Shown: piece after piece, positions 40,387 to 49,862 of the stretch
Numbering within the stretch: position 1 is the stretch's first letter
Layout: each line of letters starts with the position of its first letter
NCBI GenBank assembly: GCA_050183765.1
Contig: JBFXAZ010000004.1
Location: 1 to 64,000, forward strand
DNA: 64,000 nt
Origin: JAFAZJ01 sp050183765
GTDB taxonomy: Bacteria; Pseudomonadota; Alphaproteobacteria; Reyranellales; Reyranellaceae
Direction: 5' to 3'
The notes under the pieces: generated by a model
Databases searched by the model: none
What the model saw: only the letters and a program-made list of their open reading frames with translations
Told to the model about the DNA's origin: nothing
Program-made: the position numbers and the translations under genes

Positions 40387-41969
40387 CGTCGCGCGGCACG
40401 CCTGGTGTCAGCCAATCCGGGCAGGATGCCGCGATGGTCATCACCGGACAAATTCGACGCCGCCGGCTCCTGATCGCCGCCGGCGCCGTGCTGGCGGCAC
40501 CCGGCATCGTGCGCGCCCAGCCGCGCCTGGCATCCACGCCGTTCACGCTGGGCGTCGCGTCCGGCTGGCCGCTTCCCGACCGCGTCGTGCTGTGGAGCCG
40601 GCTGGCGCCCCGGCCGCTCGATGGCGGCGGCATGCCCGATGCGCCGGTCGATGTGACGTGGGAGCTGGCCGAGGACGAGCGCTTTGCGCGCATCGCGGCG
40701 CGCGGCGTGTTTCGCGCCACGGCCGCCGAGGCGCATTCCGTCCATGTCGAGCCCGGCGGGCTGAAGCCGTCACGGCCGTACTGGTATCGCTTTCGCGCCG
40801 CCGGCCATACCAGCCCGGTCGGGCGCACGCGCACCGCCCCGGCCGACACCGCGAAGCCCGATCGCCTCCGCCTGGCGCTGGCGTCCTGCCAGCAATACGA
40901 ACAGGGCTGGTACAGCGCCTATCGCCACATGGCGGCCGAGCCGCTCGATCTCGTGGTCCATGTCGGCGACTACATCTACGAGCTGTCCTGGGGCACGCGG
41001 CACGTGCGCAAGCACGGGACCGGCAATCCCACGACCCTGGGCGAGTACCGCGACCGCTACGCGCTGTACAAGAGCGACCCCGACCTGCAGGCGGCGCACG
41101 CGGCCTGTCCCTGGGTGGTGACCTGGGACGACCACGAGGTCGAGAACGACTACACCAACGACCGCTCGCCGATGACGTCGGACCGCGATTTCTTCCTGCG
41201 CCGTCGCGCCGCAGCCTATCGCGCCTGGTACGAGCACATGCCGGCGCCGCCGTCGATGGCGCCCAGCGGACCGAACGCCCGCATCCACGGCTCATGGCGC
41301 TTCGGCGATCTCGTCGACCTGTTCACGCTCGATGACCGGCAGTACCGCTCGCACCACGCCTGCGCCGAGGGCAAGGGCGGCCGGGCGCTGTTCACGGACT
41401 GCGCCGAGCGCCTCGACCCGCGCCGCACGATGCTGGGCGCCGGGCAGGAGTCCTGGCTGCGCGACGGGCTGGCGCGCGCCGGCGGCCGCTGGACCCTGAT
41501 CGCGCAGCAGACCCTGATGGCCGAGGCGGATCGCGCCGCCGTCGATGCCGCCAAGCCCGCCTACTGGATGGATGGCTGGGACGGCTATCCAGCCGCGCGC
41601 CAGCGGCTGCTCGACGCCATGGCCGCGCGGCGCGGCGCCAATCACGTCGTGTTGGGCGGCGACGTCCACATGTATGCGGTGGCCGACCTGCGCAGCGGCA
41701 AGGGCCCGGTGATCGCCTCGGAAATCGTCGGCACGTCGATCACCTCGCAGGGGCCCGGCGCCCAGCGCGTGCGCGCCCTGATGGCACGCAATCCGCATCT
41801 CAAATACGCGCGCGGCGACAAGCGCGGATACACCCTGCTCGACATCACGCCGACCATCTGCGAGGTCCACCTCGACGTGGTCGACGACGTGGCCGACCCG
41901 AAGAGCGGCAAGAGGAGGCTGACCAGTTTCGTCGTGCCCGCGGGCAAGCCGGGCGCGGTGCCCGCCTAG
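40383..41969 (+). CDS. phoD: PhoD-family alkaline phosphatase / phosphodiesterase, Tat-exported
   Basis: 528-aa secreted metallophosphoesterase. The twin-arginine signal is QIRRRRLLIAAGAVLAAP with cleavage after VRAQ (about residue 46). The PhoD metal motifs are visible: LALASCQQYEQGW, VHVGDYIYE, WDDHEVENDYTND and VVLGGDVHMYA. It releases phosphate from phosphodiesters or monoesters in the periplasm with Ca/Fe. The first ATG overlaps the lyase stop. An internal ATG at 40434 has AGGA at good spacing and gives a more standard Tat n-region, so the true start may be there. Confidence 0.92.
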   Translation: MTSRGTPGVSQSGQDAAMVITGQIRRRRLLIAAGAVLAAPGIVRAQPRLASTPFTLGVASGWPLPDRVVLWSRLAPRPLDGGGMPDAPVDVTWELAEDERFARIAARGVFRATAAEAHSVHVEPGGLKPSRPYWYRFRAAGHTSPVGRTRTAPADTAKPDRLRLALASCQQYEQGWYSAYRHMAAEPLDLVVHVGDYIYELSWGTRHVRKHGTGNPTTLGEYRDRYALYKSDPDLQAAHAACPWVVTWDDHEVENDYTNDRSPMTSDRDFFLRRRAAAYRAWYEHMPAPPSMAPSGPNARIHGSWRFGDLVDLFTLDDRQYRSHHACAEGKGGRALFTDCAERLDPRRTMLGAGQESWLRDGLARAGGRWTLIAQQTLMAEADRAAVDAAKPAYWMDGWDGYPAARQRLLDAMAARRGANHVVLGGDVHMYAVADLRSGKGPVIASEIVGTSITSQGPGAQRVRALMARNPHLKYARGDKRGYTLLDITPTICEVHLDVVDDVADPKSGKRRLTSFVVPAGKPGAVPA

Positions 41970-42057
41970 AGCATCGCTGTCATTCCCGGCGTCGCTTGCC
42001 AGATGGCACCGTCGGGAGTAGCGATCCCCCGACGGGACGCCGAAGGATCTTCACGCC

Positions 42058-43128
42058 ATGAGCAAGCGCACGCCTTTGACCGGACCCAGCGTCTGGCTCG
42101 GCAGCGACATCATCCACTCGCGCCGCTGGATCCGCGACCTGCCGCCGGGCGCGGCGGCGGAGATCGACGCGGCGCTGCAGGGCGTGAAGCGCCGCGGCCT
42201 GGAATGGTCGTCGATCACCAAGGCGGATTTCCCCCTGCCCTCGCTGGGCGCCCTGTTCGACGACATCCGCGAGGAGCTCGAGGACGGCAGCGGCATGGTC
42301 AAGCTGCGCGGCGTCCCGGTCGAGAAGTACAGCGAGGACGAGCTGCGCCAGCTCTACTTCGGCATCGGCCAGCACCTCGGCGCGCCGGTCTACCAGAACC
42401 GCAGCGGCGAGCTGATGCGCTTCATCCGCGACGAGGGCGCCCATGTCGGGCGCACCTACGGCCAGGTGCAGACCCAGGACGCCAGCGGCCAGAGCGGCAC
42501 CTTCCTGTCGTCCTACGCGCGCACCTTGACCAACAACCTGCTGCGCTTCCACACCGACCGCACCGACGTGGTCGGCCTGCTCTGCGTGCGCCAGGCCAAG
42601 GCCGGCGGCGTCAGCCGGCTGTGCAGCACCGGCGCGATCCACAACGCCATCCTGGCCAAGCGTCCCGATCTGCTCGACGTGCTGTTCGAGGATTTCTACC
42701 GCAGCCGGCTGGGCGAGGAATCGAAGGATCCGGCCACCGTCTACCGGCTGCCGATCTTCGGCCTGCGCGACGGACGGCTCACCAGCCACTACTCGCTGAC
42801 CTTCATCGAAGCGGCCGAGATGGTGCCCGGCGTGCCGAAGCTGACCCCGGCGCAGCGCGAGGCGATCGACATGCTGATGGCGACCGCCGAGGAGCTGGCC
42901 TTCGAGATGACGCTCGAGCCGGGCGACCTGCAGCTGATCAACAGCCATGTCACCTATCACGGCCGCACGGCCTTCACCGACGAGTTCGAGAGCGGCCACA
43001 GCCGCCTGCTGATGCGGCTGTGGCTCACCATGCCCAACAACCGCGCGCTGCCGCAGGGCCACGAGGTGCTGTGGCGCGAGATCGAGGCCGGACGGCCGCG
43101 CGGCGGCATCGCGCAAGTGGCGGCGTAG
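42058..43128 (+). CDS. TauD/TfdA-family dioxygenase
   Basis: 356-aa Fe(II)/2-oxoglutarate oxygenase. The metal motif is LRFHTDRTD (His165, Asp167), the distal His in NSHVTYHGRTAF, and the 2OG Arg in SRLLMRLWL. N-terminal MVKLRGVPV and FGIGQHLGAPVYQN are typical of the family. This longer subgroup is often found next to transporters or SMP-30 proteins in soil alphaproteobacteria. Its substrate is not known; taurine itself is not implied. AAGGATCTTCACGCC precedes the ATG. Confidence 0.9.
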   Translation: MSKRTPLTGPSVWLGSDIIHSRRWIRDLPPGAAAEIDAALQGVKRRGLEWSSITKADFPLPSLGALFDDIREELEDGSGMVKLRGVPVEKYSEDELRQLYFGIGQHLGAPVYQNRSGELMRFIRDEGAHVGRTYGQVQTQDASGQSGTFLSSYARTLTNNLLRFHTDRTDVVGLLCVRQAKAGGVSRLCSTGAIHNAILAKRPDLLDVLFEDFYRSRLGEESKDPATVYRLPIFGLRDGRLTSHYSLTFIEAAEMVPGVPKLTPAQREAIDMLMATAEELAFEMTLEPGDLQLINSHVTYHGRTAFTDEFESGHSRLLMRLWLTMPNNRALPQGHEVLWREIEAGRPRGGIAQVAA

Positions 43129-43139
43129 CGCGCTACGCC

Positions 43140-43203
43140 GCCATCCCGAACGAAGTGAGGGATCTCCCGCAACAAGGAGATTCCTCGCTGCGCTCGGAAT
43201 GAC
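43140..43203. repeat. type-A palindromic repeat, copy 7
   Basis: Arms GCCATCCCGAACGAAGTGAG and CTCGCTGCGCTCGGAATGAC, between the TauD-type and SMP-30 genes. Confidence 0.82.
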
Positions 43204-43226
43204 GGGGAAGTGGGGAGGAAACGCGC

Positions 43227-44075
43227 ATGCAAGAGGTCGCCACGGGCTACGGCCTGATCGAGGGGCCGGTGTGGGATGCCGCCAAGGGCCTGTACTTCAG
43301 CGACGTGATGAACGGCGGCGTGTTCCTGCTCGATCGCGCAGAGAAGGTGGCGCTGGCGGTGCCCAAGCGGCGCGGCATCGGCGGCATGGCTCTGCACGCC
43401 GACGGCGGCCTCGTGGTCGGCGGCCGCGACATCGTGCATGTGCGCCCGGGTGTCGACGGCTCCAGGACACTGCTCGCCGCATCGGATACACCAGGCGGCA
43501 TCGGCTTCAACGACCTGACCACCGACTCCGCCGGCCGCATCTATGTCGGCTCGCTCGCCTTCCGGGTCTTCGGCGGCGATGTGCCCAAGCCCGGTCACCT
43601 GCACCTCATCGATCTCGACGGCTCGACGCGCATCATCTCCGACGGCGTGATGCTGACCAACGGGCTGGGCACCTCGCCCGACGGCAAGCGCCTCTACCAT
43701 TCCGACGCGCGCGCCGAGATCGTGCGCGTCTACGATGTCGCAGGCGACGGCTCGGTCGGCCCGTGGCGCGTTTTCGCGCTGATGGCCGCGGGTCATGTGC
43801 CGGACGGGCTGAAGGTCGCCGCCGACGGCTCGGTCTGGGTCGCCGACGCGCATGGCGGACGCGTCGCGGTGTTCAATGCCGACGGCTCGCACCGCCAGGA
43901 TGTCGCCGTGCCGCTGCCCATGGTCACCAGCCTGTGCTTTGCCGGCGAGGACATGCGTGATCTCTACGTGGTGACCGGCTCACGCGGCGGACCCAGTGAG
44001 AATTGCGGGACGGTCTTCCGGACGCGCGCCGACGTGCCCGGCCTGCCGCTGGCGCCGGCCCGGGTGAACCTCTAG
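43227..44075 (+). CDS. SMP-30/gluconolactonase-family protein
   Basis: 282-aa six-bladed beta-propeller lactonase family. Motifs: LIEGPVWDAAKGLYFSDV (metal Glu), GGIGFNDLTTDSAGRIYVGS (metal Asn), MLTNGLGTSPDGKRLYHSD and PDGLKVAADGSVWVAD (metal Asp). It hydrolyses sugar or related lactones with a divalent metal. GGAGG lies upstream of the ATG. Co-directional with the TauD-type gene across a type-A repeat. Confidence 0.9.
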   Translation: MQEVATGYGLIEGPVWDAAKGLYFSDVMNGGVFLLDRAEKVALAVPKRRGIGGMALHADGGLVVGGRDIVHVRPGVDGSRTLLAASDTPGGIGFNDLTTDSAGRIYVGSLAFRVFGGDVPKPGHLHLIDLDGSTRIISDGVMLTNGLGTSPDGKRLYHSDARAEIVRVYDVAGDGSVGPWRVFALMAAGHVPDGLKVAADGSVWVADAHGGRVAVFNADGSHRQDVAVPLPMVTSLCFAGEDMRDLYVVTGSRGGPSENCGTVFRTRADVPGLPLAPARVNL

Positions 44076-44223
44076 GGGCAACCTTGCCGGTCACCGCGCG
44101 TTACGCGCCGGTCATATCTCCTCCACGTTCAACACCCTACATACTCCGATGCGGCGGCAGCGGTCTGGTGCCGGCCCGCTCGACGTATAACTATGGGATC
44201 TCGGTAAGGCGGATCGACCAACC

Positions 44224-45396
44224 ATGCAGCGCCCAGTCCGTTTCGCGCTTTACAGCGCCCCGGTGATCGCCGTGGCGCTGGTTGCCGGCTGGCTGCTGTG
44301 GCCCGGCAATGGCGGCAACGCGTCCCTGCCGCCGACGGTCAAGGTGACGGTGGGCGACGTCGAGGACACGGTCTCGGCCGTGGGCGTGCTGCAGCCGCTC
44401 GACTACGTCGACGTCGGCACGCAGGTTTCCGGCCAGCTGCAGAAGCTGATGGTGAAATCCGGCGACAAGGTCGAGAAGGGCCAGCAGCTGGCCCAGCTCG
44501 ACGCGACGGTGTACCAGGCTCGCGTCAGCGCCGACGAAGCGCAGCTGATGAACCTGAAGGCGCAACTCGCCGACAAGGAAGCCTCGAAGGTGCTGGCCGA
44601 CCAGCAGCTCCGGCGCCAGCGCGAGCTGCTGGCGGCGAAGGCCACCAGCCAGGACGCCTACGACGTGGCCGAGGCCACGGTGAAGAGCGCCACCGCCCAG
44701 ATCGACATGATCAGGGCGCAGATCCAGCAGACCGAATCGACGCTGAAGGGCGACAAGGCCAATCTCAGCTACACCAGCATCTACGCGCCGATGACAGGCA
44801 GCATCGTCAGCATCTCGGCCAAGCAGGGCCAGACGCTGAACGCCAACCAGAGCGCGCCGATCATCCTGCGCATCGCCGACCTCGAGACCATGACGGTTTG
44901 GACCCAGGTCTCCGAGGCCGACGTCAACAAGCTGAAGATCGGCATGCCGGCCTATTTCACCACGCTCGGCCAGCCCGACCGCCGGCGCGAAGGCAAGCTG
45001 AAGCAGGTGATACAGACACCGCAGGTCGTGAACAACGTCGTTCTCTACGATTCGCTCTTCGACGTGCAGAATCCCGACCTCGATCTCCTGCCGCAGATGA
45101 GCGCCCAGGTGTTCTTCGTCGCGGGCAGCGCCAAGAAGGTGCCGCTGGTGCCGGTTGCCGCACTGCGGCCGGCGCGCGGCGGCAAGGCGAACGACGAAGG
45201 CGGCAAGCGCTACCGCGTGCGCGTGCTGGAGAACGGCGCCGTCGTCGAGCGCACCGTCGTCATCGGCGTCATGAGCCGCGTCATGGCCGAGGTGAAGTCC
45301 GGCCTGAAGCCGGGCGACGAGGTTGTCGTCGGCGACGCGCAGCCGGCGGCCCGCGCCAAGCCGCAGGGCGGCGGCGGACGGCCGCCCCGCCTATGA
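44224..45396 (+). CDS. macA: MacA-type periplasmic adaptor protein
   Basis: 390-aa membrane-fusion protein. N-terminal anchor helix (residues 13-27), lipoyl/barrel-sandwich part DVGTQVSGQLQKLMVKSGDK, then a long coiled coil (about 95-175), then STIYAPMTGSIVSI-like closure and beta-barrel. The MacA hallmark KQGQTLNANQ is present. It links the inner-membrane ABC protein MacB to an outer-membrane channel to export macrolides, peptides or lipids. The stop overlaps macB (ATGA). Confidence 0.92.
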   Translation: MQRPVRFALYSAPVIAVALVAGWLLWPGNGGNASLPPTVKVTVGDVEDTVSAVGVLQPLDYVDVGTQVSGQLQKLMVKSGDKVEKGQQLAQLDATVYQARVSADEAQLMNLKAQLADKEASKVLADQQLRRQRELLAAKATSQDAYDVAEATVKSATAQIDMIRAQIQQTESTLKGDKANLSYTSIYAPMTGSIVSISAKQGQTLNANQSAPIILRIADLETMTVWTQVSEADVNKLKIGMPAYFTTLGQPDRRREGKLKQVIQTPQVVNNVVLYDSLFDVQNPDLDLLPQMSAQVFFVAGSAKKVPLVPVAALRPARGGKANDEGGKRYRVRVLENGAVVERTVVIGVMSRVMAEVKSGLKPGDEVVVGDAQPAARAKPQGGGGRPPRL

Positions 45397-47402
45397 ACGA
45401 CAGCGCGGCCTTCGCACCGCGGCAGCGCGGCGTCGCCTCGGACGACGTGCCGCTGATCGAGCTGCGCGACGTCCGCAAGACCTATTTCCGCGGCGACATC
45501 GCCACCGAGGTGCTGCACGGCGTGTCGCTCGAGATCCACGCCGGCGAGTTCGTCGCCATCATGGGCGCCTCGGGCTCGGGCAAGTCGACCCTGATGAACC
45601 TGATCGGCCTGCTCGACCGGCCGACCGAGGGCAGCTACCGCTTCGCCGGCGAGGAGGTGTCCGAGCTCGATTCGGACGACCGCGCGATCCTGCGCCGCGA
45701 GGCCTTCGGCTTCATCTTCCAGCAGTACAACCTGCTGGCCACGGCGACGGCGACCGAGAATGTCGAGGTGCCGGCGGTCTATGCCGGCAAGCCGCGCGAG
45801 CAGCGGCTCAAGCGCGCGCGCGAGATCCTGACCTCGCTGGGCCTCGGCGACCGGCTCGACAACCGGCCCAGCCAGCTTTCCGGCGGCCAGCAGCAGCGCG
45901 TGTCGATCGCGCGCGCGCTGATGAACGGCGGGCCGGTGATCCTCGCCGACGAGCCCACCGGCGCGCTCGACAGCAAGAGCGGCGTCGAGGTGATGAAGCT
46001 GCTGACCGACCTGAACCGGCGCGGGCATACCATCCTGCTGATCACCCACGATCCCGACGTGGCGCATCAGGCCCGGCGCATCATCGAGATCAAGGATGGC
46101 GACATCGTCGCCGACACAGCGGTGACGCCGCCCGCCGACGCGCCGCCGTTGCAGGAGGCCGAGCCGCCGATGAGGGTGCGCGCCAGCGGCAACGGCAAGG
46201 GTACGGGCCTGGTGCCCGACATGGTCGAAGCCGCCAAGATGGCCGCCAAGTCGCTGCGCAACAACCTGATGCGCACCCTGCTGACCTTGCTGGGCATCAT
46301 CATCGGCGTCGCGTCGGTGGTGGCGATGCTGGCGATCGGCGACGGCGCCAAGCAGCAGGTGGTCGACCGCATCTCGGCCATGGGGACCAACCTGCTGCTG
46401 GTGCGGCCCGGCGCGCCCAACGTGCGCGGCAGCGGCCAGGTCGCCACCCTGGTGCCGGCCGACGCCGACGCGATCGACGAGCTCGACAATGTCGCCGCCG
46501 CGGTCGGCGAATACACCGGCAGCGTCACGGTGCGCTATCAGGGCCGCGACTACCAGACCAGCGTCACCGCGACCTCGGCCGCCTTCCCGAAGGCGCGGGA
46601 ATGGCCGCCGACATCGGGCGCCTTCTTCAGCGAAGCCGACGTCAAGAGCTACGCACCCGTGATGTGCCTGGGCGTCACCGTGGTGAAGGCGCTGTTCGGT
46701 CCCGAGGTCAACCCGATCGGCCAGTTCGTGCTGGTCAACAACATCCCCTTCCAGATCGTGTGCGTGATGGCCGCCCGCGGCGCCTCGCCCTTCGGGTCCG
46801 ATCAGGACGACGTCGCCTTCACGCCGCTGACCACCGGCAGCCTTCGCTTGTTCGGCCAGCGCCATGTGCGCACCATCACGGTGCAGGTCGAGGATGTCAG
46901 GCGCATCGACGAGACGCAGGAGGCGATCCGCCAGCTGCTGATCGTGCGGCACCGCACCGAGGACTTCCAGATCCGCAACATGGCGGCGATCCTCGACACC
47001 GTGTCCGAGACACAGAACACGCTCACCATCCTGCTGGGCTCGATCGCGGCCATCTCGCTGCTGGTCGGCGGCATCGGCGTGATGAACATCATGCTGGTGA
47101 GTGTCACCGAGCGCACGCGCGAGATCGGCATCCGCATGGCCACGGGCGCGCGACGCTTCAATATCCTGCTGCAGTTCAACACCGAGGCGCTGGTGGTCTG
47201 TGCCGTCGGCGGCCTGATCGGGGTCTTCGCGGGGCTCGGCACGGCCTACGTCCTGTCGCTGGTCGGCCGGCCGATCGTGTTCTCCGCCGGGCCGGTGATC
47301 CTCGCCTTCACCTGCGCCTTCGCCACCGGCGTGCTGTTCGGCTACCTGCCGGCGCGCAAGGCGGCGAATCTCGATCCCGTCCATGCCCTTGCCGCCGACT
47401 GA
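45393..47402 (+). CDS. macB: MacB-type ABC efflux protein (ATPase-permease fusion)
   Basis: 669-aa tripartite-efflux transporter. N-terminal ATPase (about residues 20-255) with Walker A GASGSGKST, signature LSGGQQQR and Walker B VILADEPTGAL. TM1 is near residue 300 (LLTLLGIIIGVASVVAMLAI), a large periplasmic domain follows, and three C-terminal helices carry the FtsX-like region (GGIGVMNIMLVSVTERTREIG). Works as a mechanotransmission pump with MacA and the NodT-type channel encoded next. Confidence 0.94.
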   Translation: MNDSAAFAPRQRGVASDDVPLIELRDVRKTYFRGDIATEVLHGVSLEIHAGEFVAIMGASGSGKSTLMNLIGLLDRPTEGSYRFAGEEVSELDSDDRAILRREAFGFIFQQYNLLATATATENVEVPAVYAGKPREQRLKRAREILTSLGLGDRLDNRPSQLSGGQQQRVSIARALMNGGPVILADEPTGALDSKSGVEVMKLLTDLNRRGHTILLITHDPDVAHQARRIIEIKDGDIVADTAVTPPADAPPLQEAEPPMRVRASGNGKGTGLVPDMVEAAKMAAKSLRNNLMRTLLTLLGIIIGVASVVAMLAIGDGAKQQVVDRISAMGTNLLLVRPGAPNVRGSGQVATLVPADADAIDELDNVAAAVGEYTGSVTVRYQGRDYQTSVTATSAAFPKAREWPPTSGAFFSEADVKSYAPVMCLGVTVVKALFGPEVNPIGQFVLVNNIPFQIVCVMAARGASPFGSDQDDVAFTPLTTGSLRLFGQRHVRTITVQVEDVRRIDETQEAIRQLLIVRHRTEDFQIRNMAAILDTVSETQNTLTILLGSIAAISLLVGGIGVMNIMLVSVTERTREIGIRMATGARRFNILLQFNTEALVVCAVGGLIGVFAGLGTAYVLSLVGRPIVFSAGPVILAFTCAFATGVLFGYLPARKAANLDPVHALAAD

Positions 47403-47409
47403 AGCTCCG

Positions 47410-48795
47410 ATGACGCGTCGCACGATTGCCCTTCTCCTGCTCACCACGGCGCTCGGCGGCTGCTCACTGTGGGAGGACTGGACGAAGCCCGAGGTGGCGC
47501 AGCCGACGAACTGGCAGTCGACCACCGACGGCGCGGGCGTCTGGCCGGACACGACGTGGTGGCGCGGCTTCGGCAGCACCGAGCTCGACCGGCTGATGGG
47601 CGAGGCCGGCGCCGGCAACCTCGATCTGCGCGCCGCCGTCGCGCGCGTCGAGCAGGCCAGGGCCAACACCAGGATCGCCGGCGCCGCGATCTACCCCACG
47701 CTCGATGCCGATGCCTCGGCCTCGCGCACCTCGCGGTTCACCACGGCGCGCACGACGACGACCGCCAACTGGCAGGCCGGCCTGTCGATCGGCTACGAGG
47801 TCGATCTGTTCGGCCGCATCCGCGCCACCGAAAGCGCTGCCCTGACGCGGCTGGAAAGCAGCCGCTTCGACCAGGAGGCGCTGGCGCTGACGGTCAGCGC
47901 CAATGTCGCGCTGACCTACTTCCAGCTGCTGGCGCTGCGCGAGCGCATCGCGCTCGCCACCGAGTCGCTCAACACCTCGCGCCGCCTTCTGCTGCTGCTC
48001 GACGAGCAGCGGCGCATCGGCACCACCTCGGACCTCGAGGTGGCGCAGCAGCGCGTCTCGGTGGCGCAGCAGAGCGCGGCGATCCCGGCGCTGCGCCAGG
48101 TCGAGCGCCAGACGCTCAGCACGCTCGCCCTGCTGCTCGGCCGCCTGCCGCAGAATTTCGCGATCGAGGGCCGACGGCTGTCGGCGATCAACACGCCGCC
48201 GGTGATCGGCGGCCTGCCCTCGGCGCTGCTGTTCCGGCGGCCCGACGTGCGTGGCGCCGAGGCCGACCTGCAGGCCGCGCATCTCGACATCGCCGCCGCG
48301 CGCGCCGCGCGCTTTCCGCGCATCCAGCTCACCGCCGACGGCGGCACCGCGAGCTCGGCGCTCTCCGGCCTGTTCAATCCGGGCAGCTTCCTGCTGACCC
48401 TGGCCGGCGGCCTGACAGCGCCGATCTTCGAGGGCGGCCGGCTGAAGGCGCAGCAGGAGCTGACGCAGGCGCGCTACGCCGAGCTGATGGAAACCTACCG
48501 GACGGCGACGTTGTCGGCCTTCCGCGACGTCGAGAACGCGCTGAGCGGCGCGAACCAGTACCGCCAGCAGCTCGCCGCCGCGCGCGAGGCGCGCGCGCAG
48601 GCGCGCGAGGCCTATCGCCTGGCCGAATTGCGCTTCCGCGCCGGCACGGTCGACTTTCTCACGGTGCTCGATTCGCAGCGCGCCATCATCTCGACCGACG
48701 ACGCCGTCGTGCAGGCGCAGCTGTCGCAGCTCTCGGCGCTGGTCGACCTCTACAAGGCGCTGGGCGGCGGCTGGGATGGCAAGCTGCCGCCGTGA
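47410..48795 (+). CDS. NodT-family outer-membrane efflux lipoprotein
   Basis: 461-aa TolC-like channel. Lipoprotein signal peptide with lipobox LGGC (Cys near residue 18). Two outer membrane efflux protein repeats follow (DLRAAVARVEQARANTRIAG...; LQAAHLDIAAARAARFPRIQ...) with long helical hairpins. I start at 47410, 7 bp after the macB stop, which puts the lipobox at normal distance. Completes the MacAB-channel operon. A type-A repeat follows and may serve as terminator. Confidence 0.92.
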   Translation: MTRRTIALLLLTTALGGCSLWEDWTKPEVAQPTNWQSTTDGAGVWPDTTWWRGFGSTELDRLMGEAGAGNLDLRAAVARVEQARANTRIAGAAIYPTLDADASASRTSRFTTARTTTTANWQAGLSIGYEVDLFGRIRATESAALTRLESSRFDQEALALTVSANVALTYFQLLALRERIALATESLNTSRRLLLLLDEQRRIGTTSDLEVAQQRVSVAQQSAAIPALRQVERQTLSTLALLLGRLPQNFAIEGRRLSAINTPPVIGGLPSALLFRRPDVRGAEADLQAAHLDIAAARAARFPRIQLTADGGTASSALSGLFNPGSFLLTLAGGLTAPIFEGGRLKAQQELTQARYAELMETYRTATLSAFRDVENALSGANQYRQQLAAAREARAQAREAYRLAELRFRAGTVDFLTVLDSQRAIISTDDAVVQAQLSQLSALVDLYKALGGGWDGKLPP

Positions 48796-48804
48796 TTCCC
48801 GGCT

Positions 48805-48905
48805 GTCGTCCTGAGCACAGCGAAGGACCCCGCGGTCGTACGATCAACCACGTCTCTGGTGGGTGACCGCAGTACCGCCGGGTCCGTCGCAGCGCTCAGG
48901 ACGAC
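48805..48905. repeat. type-A palindromic repeat, copy 8 (long variant)
   Basis: Arms GTCGTCCTGAGCACAGCGAA and GTCGCAGCGCTCAGGACGAC, with ~60 bp between that hold a second inverted pair. It lies between the convergent NodT and selenoprotein genes. Confidence 0.8.
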
Positions 48906-48914
48906 GGGGTGGCC

Positions 48915-49862
48915 TCAATCCGCCGCCATCGGGTCGGCCGGACGGATGCCCGTGGCGATTTCCTTCTGGCGATCGAACTCGGCGCGGCGCCGCGCGCTCT
49001 CCGCGGGCGACATCTTCTCGATGTTCGAGAAGTCGAGCTTCCAGGAGGCGTCGTCCTTCCAGCGCAACGGCGACTGCATGGTCGTGCGCGGACCGGTGGC
49101 GCTTTCGAGCAGGCCCAGCGCCAACTCCAGGGTCAGGTCCTGGGAGGCGACGTCGTTCGGCTTGCCGGCGGAGTTGCCCAGCGGGAAGTCGCTGAACAGG
49201 AAGCGGGGCACACCGGCGAATTCGACGATGTCCTTGGCGCAGGCCATGATCACGGTCGGTATACCGTTGGCCTCGAGGTGACGGGCAGCCAGACTCACGG
49301 TCTGGTGGCAGACGGGTCAACTAGGGACCAGGATCGCCGCATCGACATTGTCGGCACGACAGCGCCCCAGGATCTCCGGACAATCGACATCGAGTGTCGT
49401 GACGTGACTGCGGTTGGTGGGCGCGCCGTGGAAGCGCGGCGCCACCTCGCCGATCAGGCCCCTGGCAGCGGCTCGGCGCAACGCCGGCAGCGGGAACCAG
49501 GTGTTGCTGTCCTCGGCCGTGGTGTGGAGGCGGTCGTAGCCGATGTGCGAGATGCGGACGTCGTGGTCGACCGACGTGTCGCCCGAGTAGACCTTGTAGA
49601 ACTTGGCGCCGGCGTTATAGGCCGCGCCCGGTCCCTGGTCGCCCTTGTCGGGCTGGTAGGGCGCCGCGGTCGTGATCAGGGCGACGCGGCTCTTCGATAG
49701 CGGCTTCGCCATCCTGGTGAAGGGGACGTCGGCATAGTTGGCCCAGCGATAGGGCGTGCCGTAGCCCAGGGTGACGTAGTAGTCGCGAATGCGCTGCATG
49801 TAGGGAATGGGCCGGTCGTACTCGGCGGCAAAGCCCAGCCCGTCCCGCTTGTTCTCGTCCAT
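48915..49862 (-). CDS. probable selenoprotein, GrdB/PrdB-like reductase (in-frame UGA)
   Basis: One continuous frame of 315 residues interrupted only by TGA at 49317-49319 (residue 182). Translation on both sides belongs together: AAILVPS, then U, then PVCHQTVSLAARHLEANGIP. That is the redox loop of the glycine/sarcosine/betaine/D-proline reductase selenoprotein B family, in which U-x-x-C or C-x-x-C is expected (here Sec182/Cys185). The downstream FSDFPLGNSAGKPND also matches PrdB-like proteins. A SECIS-like hairpin lies at 49289-49305. GGAGGA is 8 bases before the ATG. No GrdA, C, D or PrdA is nearby, so this is a stand-alone member of unknown reaction, possibly a thiol-dependent reductase. 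Automatic callers will split it at the TGA. A simple nonsense mutation is the alternative, but the exact position and the hairpin argue against it. Confidence 0.85.
49289..49305 (-). promoter_or_regulatory. bacterial SECIS-like hairpin
   Basis: On the minus strand, CCAGAC - CGTGA - GTCTGG forms a perfect 6-bp stem with a 5-nt apical loop. The loop begins 17 nt after the UGA and has G as its second base. Both fit the published bacterial SECIS rules (short apical loop 16-37 nt from UGA, G among the first two loop bases). It should recruit SelB-GTP-Sec-tRNA. Confidence 0.75.

Noticed and set aside
41978..42057. Possible further type-A repeat before the TauD-type gene
   Set aside because: Only GTCATTCCCGGCGTCGC and GACGCCGAAGGATC resemble the arms; too diverged to call.
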